Source: an uncultured Muribaculaceae bacterium (GTDB lineage Bacteria; Bacteroidota; Bacteroidia; Bacteroidales; Muribaculaceae). Taken from it: a stretch of 64,000 nucleotides of DNA. Both the position numbers and the translations under genes were made by a program. Of this stretch, positions 46,545-54,825 are shown piece after piece. The stretch's first letter is position 1; each line of letters starts with the position of its first letter. Location of the stretch: positions 1-64,000 of the forward strand of contig CAJULY010000010.1 of the NCBI GenBank assembly GCA_910587185.1, written 5' to 3'. A model generated the notes under the pieces. The model did no database searches. It was not told where the DNA came from and was given only the letters and a program-made list of their open reading frames with translations.

Positions 46545-48638
46545 TTATTCGTGGAAGAATTCAAGAAGGTTGTTCTGGACTTTCTTGTTGCCCATGAGGA
46601 CCAGAGGTATCATCTGGCTCATCACATCGGCGCCGCGTGTGCGTGAATACAATGTGGCGCTTTCGTTGAAGTTATAGGGGCGCCCGTTCTTTTCAATGTC
46701 GGTTATCTGCATTACAACCACGCCGTTGGTGGCTTTAACCGGACCGAACATCTGACCCTTCTTGGCGAGGGAGGCTTTGGCAACAACCTGCGGACCTGCG
46801 AAGTCGGGATAAACGAGAGTATATTCGGCGAAGTTGACTGTTGCGGTGTCGGCTTTGACTCCCATGGCAGCCGCGTAACCGTTGATGTCTTTGGCTTTGC
46901 CGTTGTACTGTGCTATGAGAGCGTCGGCTTTTTTGTCGTTACGGATTTTGGCCGTAAGCATTTTCTTCACCTGAGGATCGGTGGCCGGGATATAGTCTTC
47001 ATAGACGTCGTTGAGTGCGACCGCAAGGAAACGTCCTTCGGTCTCATCTCCGAAGATGGGCGATACCTGGCCTTTCTTGGCTTTCATGGCCCAGTTGATT
47101 GCATCGCGAGAATCCTCGATGCGATCGATCTGAGGCGTAGATGCCGAGATCTGTGCGGGGAAGACCTGGAAGCCGTTCTTCACTGCGTTGGCAGCGAAAT
47201 CGGCAGAGGTGGAGTTGCTGTTCAGGAAGTTCTGGAGTTTTGCCTGAAGAGCGTTGACTGTAGCGGCGGAGGGATCGATGGTATAGTCGATCGCGGCGAT
47301 TTCAACAACGGGAACTGCAGCGCGGCGATTGTTGACTCTGACCAGATTGGCTGCCTGACCGTCGGTGAAAGTGGAATCGGCAAGCACATACTGTCCGGTT
47401 GCGGCTGAAGTCAGAGTGCCTTTTACCTGAGCGAAGTTCGGGTCAACCAGTGAAACCCAGAGGCTGTCCTGACTTCCGGCTACGTTCGATGCGTATTTCT
47501 TGGTTACGTCGTTGACCGATGTTCCCTGATTGAGGGCGGTGAGAATCGAATCGATCTGTGCGCGTGTGCCCTGTACGGCTACAAGGTCTATGTTGACAGA
47601 GTCAATCTGAGAATCGCGGCTGAGCAGCTTGGCGATCTGGAAATTGTTGCCGTTGCGGTTGATTATTTTCGCGCTACCGACAGAAGCGGAGTCGGCAAAC
47701 TGTTTTACCTTGGGCTCGGTGATGCGGTTGGCCGGAACTGTGAAGCGGTTGCTCACGAATTCGTCGAAGCCGTCAAGTCCCTCTGTTCCGTTCTTGGCGT
47801 TGAGAGAGGCTACGAGATCGCTTACGCGGCCTTCAGCTTTTGTGATGTCAGCCTGAGAGGGCTGGATCGAAACGGTCAGATAGTTGATGTCGCGTACTTC
47901 CTCGTCGATAGCATACTGCTGTTTGTTCTTTTCCCATTCGGCGCGTATGTCTTCGTCGGTGACAGCTACTTTGGGGTCGTTGTCGGCTATGGAAGAGTAG
48001 GGCTTCAGCACGTAGGCCATTTTCTGAGTATTGGCTGCCTCGTCGTAAAGAGCCTTCGCATCAAGCTTGTTGGCCACGAGAGTGCCGCCGAAAAGCGCGT
48101 TGAACTTAGCCTGAAGTATGCGCTGTTCCATGTCTTTCTCCATCTGGAGCCACTGGGCGCGCAGCTGTGCAACCTGATCGGGCTGCAGCTGATATTTCTG
48201 GGGATTGAGAATCATGTCATGGAACTGTTGTGCGTTCAGCTGGCCCTGGGTCATCTGCATTACCATTGCGTTGAAGCCCTGGGAATGTGCGCCTACCATG
48301 GCGTCTGACAGCTCGTCGTCAGTGACGGTGAGTCCGAGAGCCTCAATCTCTTCCTGAAAAAGCGTCTGGGCTATCATCTGGTTGAGAACCTGCTGCTGGA
48401 GGACGGCCTGATCGATTTTCTGACCTTGATTCTGAGCCATCTGACTTGCGGCCTGAACCTGATTCTGGAATTCCTGAATGTCTATGGATTTACCGTTGAC
48501 TTTAGCCACGGTCGTTCCGGTGCCGAAGAGGGTTCGGCCCGAAGTAAAGAAGTCACCGATGACGAAAGCCAGCAAGGCCACACCGATGATGATGAGCAAA
48601 AGCACTGATTTGCTTCTGATTTTCTCTAAGGTTGCCAT
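46545..48638 (-). CDS. PpiD/SurA-like membrane-anchored peptidyl-prolyl isomerase
   Basis: 697 residues. One N-terminal helix (about 12-32; LLLIIIGVALLAFVIGDFF) is followed by a large SurA_N-type chaperone region with many Gln (for example QVQAASQMAQNQGQKIDQ) and a PpiC-like domain (about 340-450). The start MATLEKIRSKSVLLL is the standard PpiD anchor. It folds or guards proteins leaving the Sec translocon at the periplasmic face. It is alone in its transcript, with a promoter at 48726-48757 and a terminator at 46476-46519. Catalytic residues of the parvulin domain look weakly conserved, as in E. coli PpiD. Confidence 0.88.
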   Translation of the reverse strand: MATLEKIRSKSVLLLIIIGVALLAFVIGDFFTSGRTLFGTGTTVAKVNGKSIDIQEFQNQVQAASQMAQNQGQKIDQAVLQQQVLNQMIAQTLFQEEIEALGLTVTDDELSDAMVGAHSQGFNAMVMQMTQGQLNAQQFHDMILNPQKYQLQPDQVAQLRAQWLQMEKDMEQRILQAKFNALFGGTLVANKLDAKALYDEAANTQKMAYVLKPYSSIADNDPKVAVTDEDIRAEWEKNKQQYAIDEEVRDINYLTVSIQPSQADITKAEGRVSDLVASLNAKNGTEGLDGFDEFVSNRFTVPANRITEPKVKQFADSASVGSAKIINRNGNNFQIAKLLSRDSQIDSVNIDLVAVQGTRAQIDSILTALNQGTSVNDVTKKYASNVAGSQDSLWVSLVDPNFAQVKGTLTSAATGQYVLADSTFTDGQAANLVRVNNRRAAVPVVEIAAIDYTIDPSAATVNALQAKLQNFLNSNSTSADFAANAVKNGFQVFPAQISASTPQIDRIEDSRDAINWAMKAKKGQVSPIFGDETEGRFLAVALNDVYEDYIPATDPQVKKMLTAKIRNDKKADALIAQYNGKAKDINGYAAAMGVKADTATVNFAEYTLVYPDFAGPQVVAKASLAKKGQMFGPVKATNGVVVMQITDIEKNGRPYNFNESATLYSRTRGADVMSQMIPLVLMGNKKVQNNLLEFFHE

Positions 48639-48725
48639 TAATTAATTTTATGTAGAATGTTTATTATCAGTAGTCTTACGTGCCAAAGCCCTCACGGGGC
48701 GGACCCATGGGGACTGAATAGCGCA

Positions 48726-48757
48726 CAAAGTTACAATTTTTTTTGCTTTTTTTCAAC
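48726..48757 (-). promoter_or_regulatory. Promoter of the PpiD-like gene
   Basis: On the minus strand GTTG (48757-48754), 20 bp, TAACTTTG (48733-48726). The -33 element abuts the metK stop codon at 48759, so the gene has its own promoter just behind metK. Confidence 0.6.
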
Positions 48758-48758
48758 A

Positions 48759-50078
48759 TCATAGGTTGAATTCTTTGCGGAACGCGTCCTGCAGGTCGAG
48801 TTTTTCCCAAGTGAAAAGTTCGACTTCCATTTCGCGGTCGCCTTCATATTTCGAATGGAAATGCTTCGTCACGGTCCGCGGTTCGCGCCCCATGTGGCCG
48901 TAGGTGGCGGTTTCCCGGTAGATAGGGTTGCGAAGCTTGAGGCGCTTTTCTATGGCATTTGGACGCATATCGACCATCGCTGCCACTTTTTCCGACAGCT
49001 CAGCGTCGGAGATGGCGAGATGGGAGGTGCCGTAGGTGTTGACGCACAGGCTGACCGGCCGTGCAACGCCGATTGCGTAGGCCACCTGGACGAGAATACT
49101 GTCGGCCACGCCTGCTGCAACGAGATTTTTGGCTATATGCCGCGCCGCGTAGGCCGCCGAGCGATCGACCTTCGACGGGTCTTTGCCCGAGAAGGCGCCT
49201 CCGCCGTGGGCTCCGCGTCCGCCGTAGGTATCCACTATTATCTTCCTTCCGGTAAGTCCGGTGTCGCCGTGAGGGCCGCCGATAACGAATTTGCCCGTCG
49301 GGTTGACGTGAAGGATGAATTTGTCATCGATCATGGCCGCTTCCTTCGCGGTCAGCCGTGATTTCAGCCGGGGGATGAGGATGTTCCTGACATCCTCGGT
49401 GATTTTTTCGACCATTTTCCGGTCAGCTTCCTCCAGAGTCATGGCGCCGTCCGGACGGATGAACTCGTCGTGCTGGGTGGAGATGACTATGGTGTGGACG
49501 CGCACCGGTCGGTTCAGGCTGTCATATTCGACCGTCACCTGGCTTTTAGAATCGGGGCGCAGATATGAGCGTGTTTTGCCCTGGCGGTCGGTATAGACCA
49601 TTTCTTTGCCCTCGCGTCTGATTTCCGACAGCTCCTGCAGAAGAATGTGGCTCAGATAGAGCGGCAGGGGCATGTAGGTTGCTGTCTCGTTGCAGGCATA
49701 TCCGAACATCATGCCCTGGTCGCCGGCGCCCTGTTCGTTTTCATCGTCGCGTTCAACACCGCGGTTTATGTCGGGGCTCTGTTCGTGGAGCGCCGAGAGC
49801 ACTCCGCATGACTCGGCTTCGAATTTAAGCTCGCTGCGGTCGTAGCCTATGGATTTTATTACTTCGCGCGTTACCTCCATCAGATCGACATAGGCTTTGC
49901 TTTTGACTTCGCCGGCAACGGTGACATGACCTGTGGTCACCAGCGTTTCGCAGGCTACTTTCGACTGTGGATCGTAAGCAAGAAATTCATCGAGGATAGC
50001 GTCGGAAATCTGGTCTGCGACTTTGTCGGGATGTCCTTCCGACACGGATTCGGATGTGAAGAGATAGTTTTTTTCCAT
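48759..50078 (-). CDS. metK: S-adenosylmethionine synthetase
   Basis: 439 residues, about 50 longer than E. coli MetK, as in other Bacteroidetes. It makes SAM from methionine and ATP. The start [20 protein letters not shown], the loop [20 protein letters not shown] and the P-loop-like [16 protein letters not shown] are all intact. The leader is about 180 bases long and holds a SAM-II-like riboswitch and a terminator (50258-50114), so feedback by SAM is expected. Confidence 0.97.
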   Translation of the reverse strand: MEKNYLFTSESVSEGHPDKVADQISDAILDEFLAYDPQSKVACETLVTTGHVTVAGEVKSKAYVDLMEVTREVIKSIGYDRSELKFEAESCGVLSALHEQSPDINRGVERDDENEQGAGDQGMMFGYACNETATYMPLPLYLSHILLQELSEIRREGKEMVYTDRQGKTRSYLRPDSKSQVTVEYDSLNRPVRVHTIVISTQHDEFIRPDGAMTLEEADRKMVEKITEDVRNILIPRLKSRLTAKEAAMIDDKFILHVNPTGKFVIGGPHGDTGLTGRKIIVDTYGGRGAHGGGAFSGKDPSKVDRSAAYAARHIAKNLVAAGVADSILVQVAYAIGVARPVSLCVNTYGTSHLAISDAELSEKVAAMVDMRPNAIEKRLKLRNPIYRETATYGHMGREPRTVTKHFHSKYEGDREMEVELFTWEKLDLQDAFRKEFNL

Positions 50079-50113
50079 TTCGGGGTCTTGTTAAAAAACG
50101 GATTTCAATATAA

Positions 50114-50145
50114 ACAAAAAAGGCGTTGCTTGCTGCAATGCCTTG
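50114..50145 (-). terminator. Attenuator-type terminator in the metK leader
   Basis: On the minus strand AAGGCATTGC / GCAACGCCTT forms a stem with one A-C mismatch, then TTTTTT. It lies between the riboswitch and the metK ATG (36 bases further down), so it can abort the transcript. Its right arm includes GCAAGCA, complementary to TGCTTGC in the riboswitch core. Confidence 0.8.
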
Positions 50146-50194
50146 ACCATGGAAGCCTTCCTCGCTGCTTTCTGAAGCCGGGCCGAGGATGACG

Positions 50195-50258
50195 GAGTGC
50201 GGTTTTAGCATTTTTTTGAAAGTGGTTGCAAGCAGCACAAATTTGTCCACTCTTTATT
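50195..50258 (-). ncRNA. SAM-II-like riboswitch upstream of metK
   Basis: On the minus strand the conserved SAM-II elements appear in order: an outer stem GTGG (50250-50247) / CCAC (50225-50222), an A/U-rich ACAAATTTG strand, the TGCTTGCAACCAC segment, then the GCTAAAA block (50209-50203). The loop GTGC (50238-50235) can pair with GCAC (50200-50197) to make the required pseudoknot. The transcription start predicted from the promoter at 50266-50297 is immediately 5' of the motif. SAM-II elements are known mainly from alphaproteobacteria and some Bacteroidetes. The match is by eye. Confidence 0.75.
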
Positions 50259-50265
50259 TCGAGTG

Positions 50266-50297
50266 CAAAGTTAGGAAAAAATCCCCATACGGCCAAA
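50266..50297 (-). promoter_or_regulatory. Promoter of the metK leader
   Basis: On the minus strand TTTG (50297-50294), 20 bp, TAACTTTG (50273-50266). It is well formed and ends 8 bases before the riboswitch. Confidence 0.75.
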
Positions 50298-50305
50298 CCT
50301 CCCGG

Positions 50306-50407
50306 TTATATTCGTTGAAATTGATCAAGCACCTCACTCGGGGTCACCTCACTTGGGTCTGCGGCGCAGTAGGCGTAGGGCGATAACCAATGATATTTCT
50401 CGGCCAT
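50306..50407 (-). pseudogene. Relic of an RHS core end
   Basis: A 33-codon open frame reads MAEKYHWLSPYAYCAADP and then SEVTPSEVLDQFQRI. The first 18 residues match the AEKYPWLSPFAYCAADP core end of the intact RHS tip at 51013-52242. The following residues replace the usual INLIDPTG and then stop. It is a short remnant of a third RHS tip, ending 9 bases before the metK promoter. It is unlikely to be expressed as a functional protein. Confidence 0.7.
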
Positions 50408-50425
50408 AGGGAGATGCGTGGAATC

Positions 50426-51016
50426 CTAATTATGTAGCGGCTCATTAAAAATGATTATATTTGGGCGATACCAGAACGGAATATCATCCGGAATCCTCAG
50501 AAGTCGATACAGTCTAAATCTTTTTTCTTCTCTTAATTCAGATGTTTTGACAACTCTTAGGAAATTCAGTATTTTTGCTTCGTCATCGGTGTTATAATCA
50601 ATCATAACGATGTAGCATTGGCTATGAGGAGGCAGTTTCTTAAAAAGTGACATGAATGGGTCGTAAGTCCACATCGCATTAATATCCATGCACATAAAGT
50701 AGAGCACTGTCCGTTGCTTTGGAGCTAATTTGAAAAATTTGTTATAAAGACTTTCATTGGTTGATAGATGAACTTTTTTTTCAAAGAAAATCCAAATAGT
50801 ATCTTTAGATTCGTTTTTGACAGAAAACACGGATAATCTTTTGTTTGGCGTATATTCTTCTTCTTCGAGAAGGCTGAAACAGCACTTAGGATTATCTATC
50901 TTTTCAATGAAGATTTCATCGGTAATTTCTTTCACCGACAAATGTTCGCTCCAAGGTTTTCCGGCATGTGCAATCAAACCAAACAGGCAAAATATAATAA
51001 AACAGTATTTCATCAT
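50426..51016 (-). CDS. Exported protein, candidate immunity protein for the adjacent RHS tip
   Basis: 196 residues, no family recognised. It has a signal peptide (MMKYCFIIFCLFGLIAHAG). It follows the RHS tip gene with a 4-base ATGA overlap, the arrangement expected of a toxin-immunity pair. The sequence is AT-rich like the toxin domain and unlike the RHS core. If it is an immunity protein, its export points to toxin action or neutralisation in the periplasm. Function is inferred from position only. Confidence 0.6.
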   Translation of the reverse strand: MMKYCFIIFCLFGLIAHAGKPWSEHLSVKEITDEIFIEKIDNPKCCFSLLEEEEYTPNKRLSVFSVKNESKDTIWIFFEKKVHLSTNESLYNKFFKLAPKQRTVLYFMCMDINAMWTYDPFMSLFKKLPPHSQCYIVMIDYNTDDEAKILNFLRVVKTSELREEKRFRLYRLLRIPDDIPFWYRPNIIIFNEPLHN

Positions 51017-52242
51017 TCTTTCAAAATATAATTAATGGTAGTTTCTGTTATAGCTTTACTAATAAAATTTAAAAGATGTCTATTTAAATCTCTAAGTCCC
51101 ATAATAAAATCATGAGACGAAGTTTTCCGATTGCCAGTAAGCACATAGAGATAAGCATGTCCATAACCTTCATGGGAGAAAGCTTGAGCAGCCCCTAAAT
51201 TAGATAATTGAGAATTAACGAGAATATATATGTACTCATCAGGAGAATTCTGATTAGAAATGCCTTGCCCTGGAAATAACGTTTTACCAAAAAAACCTGT
51301 TTCTCCTGTAGTGGGGTTAAGTGGTTCAAGCTCTTCAGGAATATAAAACTCATCCTCATAAGTGATGGATCCTAATTCAAGAGTTTGTATTTCATTTTCG
51401 TTATTTTTAAAGTCATGACTTGAAACTAATTTTACAATAAATAAGTCATTGGATTTAGCTAAATTTTTTAAAGCACAATAATTCCAGCTATTAGATTTAT
51501 GGGATTGCATTAAGCTTAGATTAAGAAATCCATAAGAATCAAAATCTACATAATTACAGTCTTCTGAATGTAGTGTGTTTTTTATCATCTGTTGCTCTCG
51601 TTTTCCAATTGCTTTGACTTTCATGCCGGTGGGATCGATAAGATTTATCGGGTCAGCGGCGCAGTAGGCGAAGGGTGATAACCAAGGATATTTCTCGGCC
51701 AATGGGTCAGGCCGGGAGAAAGCGGGAATAATTGCCGGGAGGCGTCTGGCGGAGAAGTCATATTCGTGGAGGGCATACTCCGAGATAAGTTCCTTGGCAC
51801 CGAATTTCCGGCGGTTCCTGTCGGCTCCGGCTCCATCGGCGTGCGGCAGCCCGTAAGGGTAATAATCGGTCGATTGCTCGAGAGAGCCTGACGCAGTGTT
51901 GACAACAGCGAGGATGTTTCCCTGATAATCGGGGATGTAGGCGTGGAGCGTTCCCTGCGGGTCGATGTAGCCCTGTGGAGTGAGCAGACGGTCAGGCTGA
52001 CCGTCCACGAACTCCCACGGGCCGGCCCAATGGCGCGTGCGGTCGCAAAGTCCGTCAATGCTTGTATATGTCTCTTTTAGTTTTTCTCCGGAAGCCGCAT
52101 AGAGGTAGTCTATGCGCCGACCATCGGCGAAAGAGATCGATTGCGGCAGGTTAACCGGCAAGTCATATTCTTCCATAAAACATGTATTCATGGAATATAT
52201 AGAGCTGACTATACATGTGGAACAAACCATCGCCTCAATCAA
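51013..52242 (-). CDS. Orphan RHS tip with HEXXGH metalloprotease-like C-terminal domain
   Basis: 409 residues. Residues about 12-196 are the end of an RHS repeat and the RHS-associated core (DYQGNILAVVNTASGSLEQS, DYYPYGLPHADG, FGAKEL, AADPINLIDPTG at 185-196). The variable C-terminal domain (197-409) holds HEGYGH (347-352), an HEXXGH motif like that of dipeptidyl-peptidase III zinc sites. No further metal ligand is certain. The N-terminal half of a normal RHS protein, with many YD repeats and a secretion signal, is missing; the start overlaps the stop of the upstream gene by 8 bases. It is therefore a displaced tip rather than a full RHS toxin. Confidence 0.75.
   Translation of the reverse strand: MIEAMVCSTCIVSSIYSMNTCFMEEYDLPVNLPQSISFADGRRIDYLYAASGEKLKETYTSIDGLCDRTRHWAGPWEFVDGQPDRLLTPQGYIDPQGTLHAYIPDYQGNILAVVNTASGSLEQSTDYYPYGLPHADGAGADRNRRKFGAKELISEYALHEYDFSARRLPAIIPAFSRPDPLAEKYPWLSPFAYCAADPINLIDPTGMKVKAIGKREQQMIKNTLHSEDCNYVDFDSYGFLNLSLMQSHKSNSWNYCALKNLAKSNDLFIVKLVSSHDFKNNENEIQTLELGSITYEDEFYIPEELEPLNPTTGETGFFGKTLFPGQGISNQNSPDEYIYILVNSQLSNLGAAQAFSHEGYGHAYLYVLTGNRKTSSHDFIMGLRDLNRHLLNFISKAITETTINYILKE
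52089..52210. repeat. RHS-core copy A (122 bp, paired with 54666-54787)
   Basis: It encodes (minus) SSIYSMNTCFMEEYDLPVNL ... DYLYAAS. It aligns without gaps to 54666-54787 with about 6 mismatches. It is GC-richer than the flanking toxin and immunity genes and is the likely site of homologous exchange between RHS tips. Confidence 0.8.
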
Positions 52243-53236
52243 ATTTTAAATTACGGAAATACTCGCAAAATTGAAAAGCAAAGTTAATAAATGAAAGGGA
52301 TTTATTGGTGTCAAGTTTCCATAAAGTCAGTATATCACCGGGAAAAGACACAATCAATTCGTTATTCTCCGCACCCTTTTCCAAGCGGAATTTCAGATGG
52401 TGATTTTGATAAAAATATAGCAATCGTTCTTCAAAAATATCCTGTTCTTCTTTTAAGTTTAACCATATTTCTGATGCTTTGATGTAATTTATTTTTATTG
52501 GAAAGCCATTTGAATCTAAGAAAACTTTAAAAGATATCGTATCCGTATCAACCGTATTTGGAAAACGCATTATCCAATTCAGAGCAGCATTGCCTAAGAA
52601 ATCATAAATTCCTAAAAACGCCAGTGTTGAATTATAGAGTTGGTTTATATCCGCGGTCAATGGAATAAGTTGGTTTAATCCTGAACTGTCAGGTATTGTA
52701 TAAAAATTTTTAGATAATAACTCGGGTTGAGAGTTGAATGTTTCATACGTGTCGTATGGTTTGGAATACATCAGTGCGATAGATATAGCCTCTAATGGGA
52801 AATAAAATCGGGTTACTGTGTAGGGTAAATAGTACAAAAGTATATGAGCGGCAATAATGTCTTCTTCTTTCCCTATCAAGACCGGAGTTGCGGAGAACGA
52901 ATATTTTCGCTCTTTAAGATGTTTCTTAAATGTTTCAATGTCAATAACTCTAATCTGTTCATCCGGTATGTGTCTATATGACATACCTTTTTCTCTCATA
53001 TAATTAATAGTGAGATTGTTAACCAATCCGTGAGCGTCATGGGTCACACAAACATCCATCGCCAATCCACTTTTTAGGAAATCATTGAATTTTTCTTCTC
53101 CCATATAATTTTTGAGTGCGACCCCGAATTCCCATGAATTATACAGGGGTCCCATATAGGAGAAATCCATTTTGAACTGGGCATGCATGGATATGGCAAC
53201 TGACAAAATTATTAGTGAAGATAGAAAACGTTTCAT
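52235..53236 (-). CDS. Exported protein of unknown function in the RHS array, possible immunity protein
   Basis: 333 residues with a signal peptide (MKRFLSSLIILSVAISMHAQ) and no known domain. It lies between a duplicated immunity-like gene and the RHS tip at 51013-52242. Its stop overlaps the start of that RHS tip frame by 8 bases. RHS tips elsewhere in this array also begin right at the end of an immunity-like gene, so this protein may be the immunity partner of a toxin tip that has since been lost. A TATCTTTG element lies at 53245-53238, immediately before the ATG, with no clear -33 box. Confidence 0.55.
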   Translation of the reverse strand: MKRFLSSLIILSVAISMHAQFKMDFSYMGPLYNSWEFGVALKNYMGEEKFNDFLKSGLAMDVCVTHDAHGLVNNLTINYMREKGMSYRHIPDEQIRVIDIETFKKHLKERKYSFSATPVLIGKEEDIIAAHILLYYLPYTVTRFYFPLEAISIALMYSKPYDTYETFNSQPELLSKNFYTIPDSSGLNQLIPLTADINQLYNSTLAFLGIYDFLGNAALNWIMRFPNTVDTDTISFKVFLDSNGFPIKINYIKASEIWLNLKEEQDIFEERLLYFYQNHHLKFRLEKGAENNELIVSFPGDILTLWKLDTNKSLSFINFAFQFCEYFRNLKFD

Positions 53237-53444
53237 TCAAAGATATTTTTATTAAGGAGGTAAAATTTCTTCAGTGATGGTAGAGATGTGGATGTCGGAG
53301 TGTGATAATGTTTACCGGTATTCGGTGTGCTTTTGTAATATTTGCTGAAATTGGCACAAGAATTTTGTAGCCAATTGATAAATATTTCTGATTGTCCATT
53401 GCAATATTAATAGAATAGTTCTTTTATGAATTGCAATGAGATTA

Positions 53445-54073
53445 CGGAACAATTAGGGATATTTGAAAGTATCATTGATCTTGAATTTAGATCTCATTTT
53501 TTGAAAATGATATTCCATCGGCTTGAGCCGTTCTGAAACGGTTATGCTATTATATACTTCAATCATCCAATTATATGCAAAAATCAGTGGCTTCGAGGGG
53601 GAGAACAGATATCCCTTACTGACAATATTTAACATTTGATGATTGTGGAATGCCCACATGTTTTCCTGATTGAAAAAGTCAACTCCCCAAAAGCCAATGA
53701 AATAATTTCTTCCGCTCGGATCAACAAGCATTTCTGGAATGCATTCCGATATAGGAACTCCACGTTTCTCATAGATGAAGTTTAGAAATTCAACAATCTC
53801 TTTTTGCTTTTCTTTTGATATTGTAATGTAAAATGGGCCGCCGCCAGCTATATAACATCTCACGGAATCGACATAAATATTAATCGATATGCTCTCAATC
53901 GCCTCTGATAATGAAAATTCTATGCAATTAAAATGGTGCAATTGCAGATACGCATTTAAAACCGATAAATCCTTATCGCAACGGTCTTGTGCCAATGCTC
54001 CGCCTCCACTTGCCATCAGTAGAATAATAAGAAGAAAATGCTTCATAACTATTTGATTATTCCGTTTATATCA
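53445..54073. repeat. 629-bp direct repeat, copy 1
   Basis: Identical to 54795-55423 (offset 1350 bp) except for one base near 53495 (C here, T in copy 2). The edges are CGGAACAATTAGGG on the left and TCCGTTTATATCA on the right. It contains one full immunity-like gene and almost nothing else. Confidence 0.95.
53453..54046 (-). CDS. Exported immunity-like protein, copy 1
   Basis: 197 residues with a signal peptide (MKHFLLIILLMASGGGALAQ). No domain recognised. It begins 2 bases after the stop of the JAMM-type RHS tip (54049), so it is the probable cognate immunity protein. It differs from copy 2 in one residue (Met instead of Ile in HFQKMRSKF). Cysteines at about 22, 39 and 62 might form a disulphide in the periplasm. 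The function is inferred from its position and its duplication. Confidence 0.65.
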   Translation of the reverse strand: MKHFLLIILLMASGGGALAQDRCDKDLSVLNAYLQLHHFNCIEFSLSEAIESISINIYVDSVRCYIAGGGPFYITISKEKQKEIVEFLNFIYEKRGVPISECIPEMLVDPSGRNYFIGFWGVDFFNQENMWAFHNHQMLNIVSKGYLFSPSKPLIFAYNWMIEVYNSITVSERLKPMEYHFQKMRSKFKINDTFKYP

Positions 54074-54825
54074 TATTTTATATATTTCTTGCTCTTGGGA
54101 AGAAAAATTCTATACACTGGTGTCTGTTTGGATATGCCGTTTATATACTCGACACTCTGAATATCTCCGTGATCAGACTCTAATCCGGAGGGGTAAGATG
54201 TTTCGGCTGGGTGACTATGTTCAAAGAAATTAATTTTGATATCTCCTACATCCAAGAAACACACCAATGAGTAAACACCTCCATATTCTTTATTATCATC
54301 ATGGGATGTAGTGATATGGGAACTTGGGGCCTTTATTCCTATGGAAAAGTGGCTCCATTCCACATCAGTATTCGATGCAAGAAATTCAAAAACTCGCTTG
54401 CTGACAGCTGGATGAATCTTAATATACAGGAAATCTTCTTCGGCATGCGTTGCCGAAGATACTACTTCTTTTACTCTTATAATTGATTGATATGTCAGTA
54501 ACAATTCAATTTGTTTGTTGTATTGGTCTAATTGAATCTTACCTTCCTTATCAACAATAATTATTTTATCGTAATCAATTGTTTCATCATAATTAAAAAC
54601 ATAGCCTTCTTGGTCTATTTCCCATATATCTTTACCTGTCGGATCGATAAGGTTTATCGGGTCAGCGGAAGCCGCATAGAGGTAGTCTATGCGCCGGCCG
54701 TCGGCGAAAGAGATCGATTGCGGCAGGCTTATCGGCAAGTCATATTCTTCCATAAAACATGTATTCATGGAATATATGGAGCTGACTGAACAAGCGGAAC
54801 AATTAGGGATATTTGAAAGTATCAT
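54049..54825 (-). CDS. Orphan RHS tip with JAMM-like C-terminal domain and deleted core
   Basis: 258 residues. Residues 14-53 are RHS sequence (SSIYSMNTCFMEEYDL ... DYLYAAS). This is joined directly to ADPINLIDPTG (54-64), so the 144 codons of RHS core seen in the other tip are missing, without a frameshift. The C-terminal domain (65-258) carries HSHP (203-206) followed by Ser213 and D218/D221, which resembles the JAMM motif of JAB1/MPN metalloproteases, a known RHS tip type in Bacteroidetes. The start lies inside copy 2 of the duplicated immunity-like gene, 23 bases before that gene's stop. As an isolated tip it is probably not secreted. Confidence 0.72.
   Translation of the reverse strand: MILSNIPNCSACSVSSIYSMNTCFMEEYDLPISLPQSISFADGRRIDYLYAASADPINLIDPTGKDIWEIDQEGYVFNYDETIDYDKIIIVDKEGKIQLDQYNKQIELLLTYQSIIRVKEVVSSATHAEEDFLYIKIHPAVSKRVFEFLASNTDVEWSHFSIGIKAPSSHITTSHDDNKEYGGVYSLVCFLDVGDIKINFFEHSHPAETSYPSGLESDHGDIQSVEYINGISKQTPVYRIFLPKSKKYIKYDINGIIK
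54666..54787. repeat. RHS-core copy B (122 bp, paired with 52089-52210)
   Basis: About 95 percent identical to copy A. On its left it is fused directly to the DPTG-coding end (GGTCAGCGG), where copy A has 432 bp more core. CGG is shared at both ends of the missing segment. Confidence 0.8.

Noticed and set aside
51013..51016. A canonical HEXXH zinc-protease motif in the RHS tip
   Set aside because: The spacing is HEGYGH, with the second His one residue later than in HEXXH. Only the rarer HEXXGH pattern fits.
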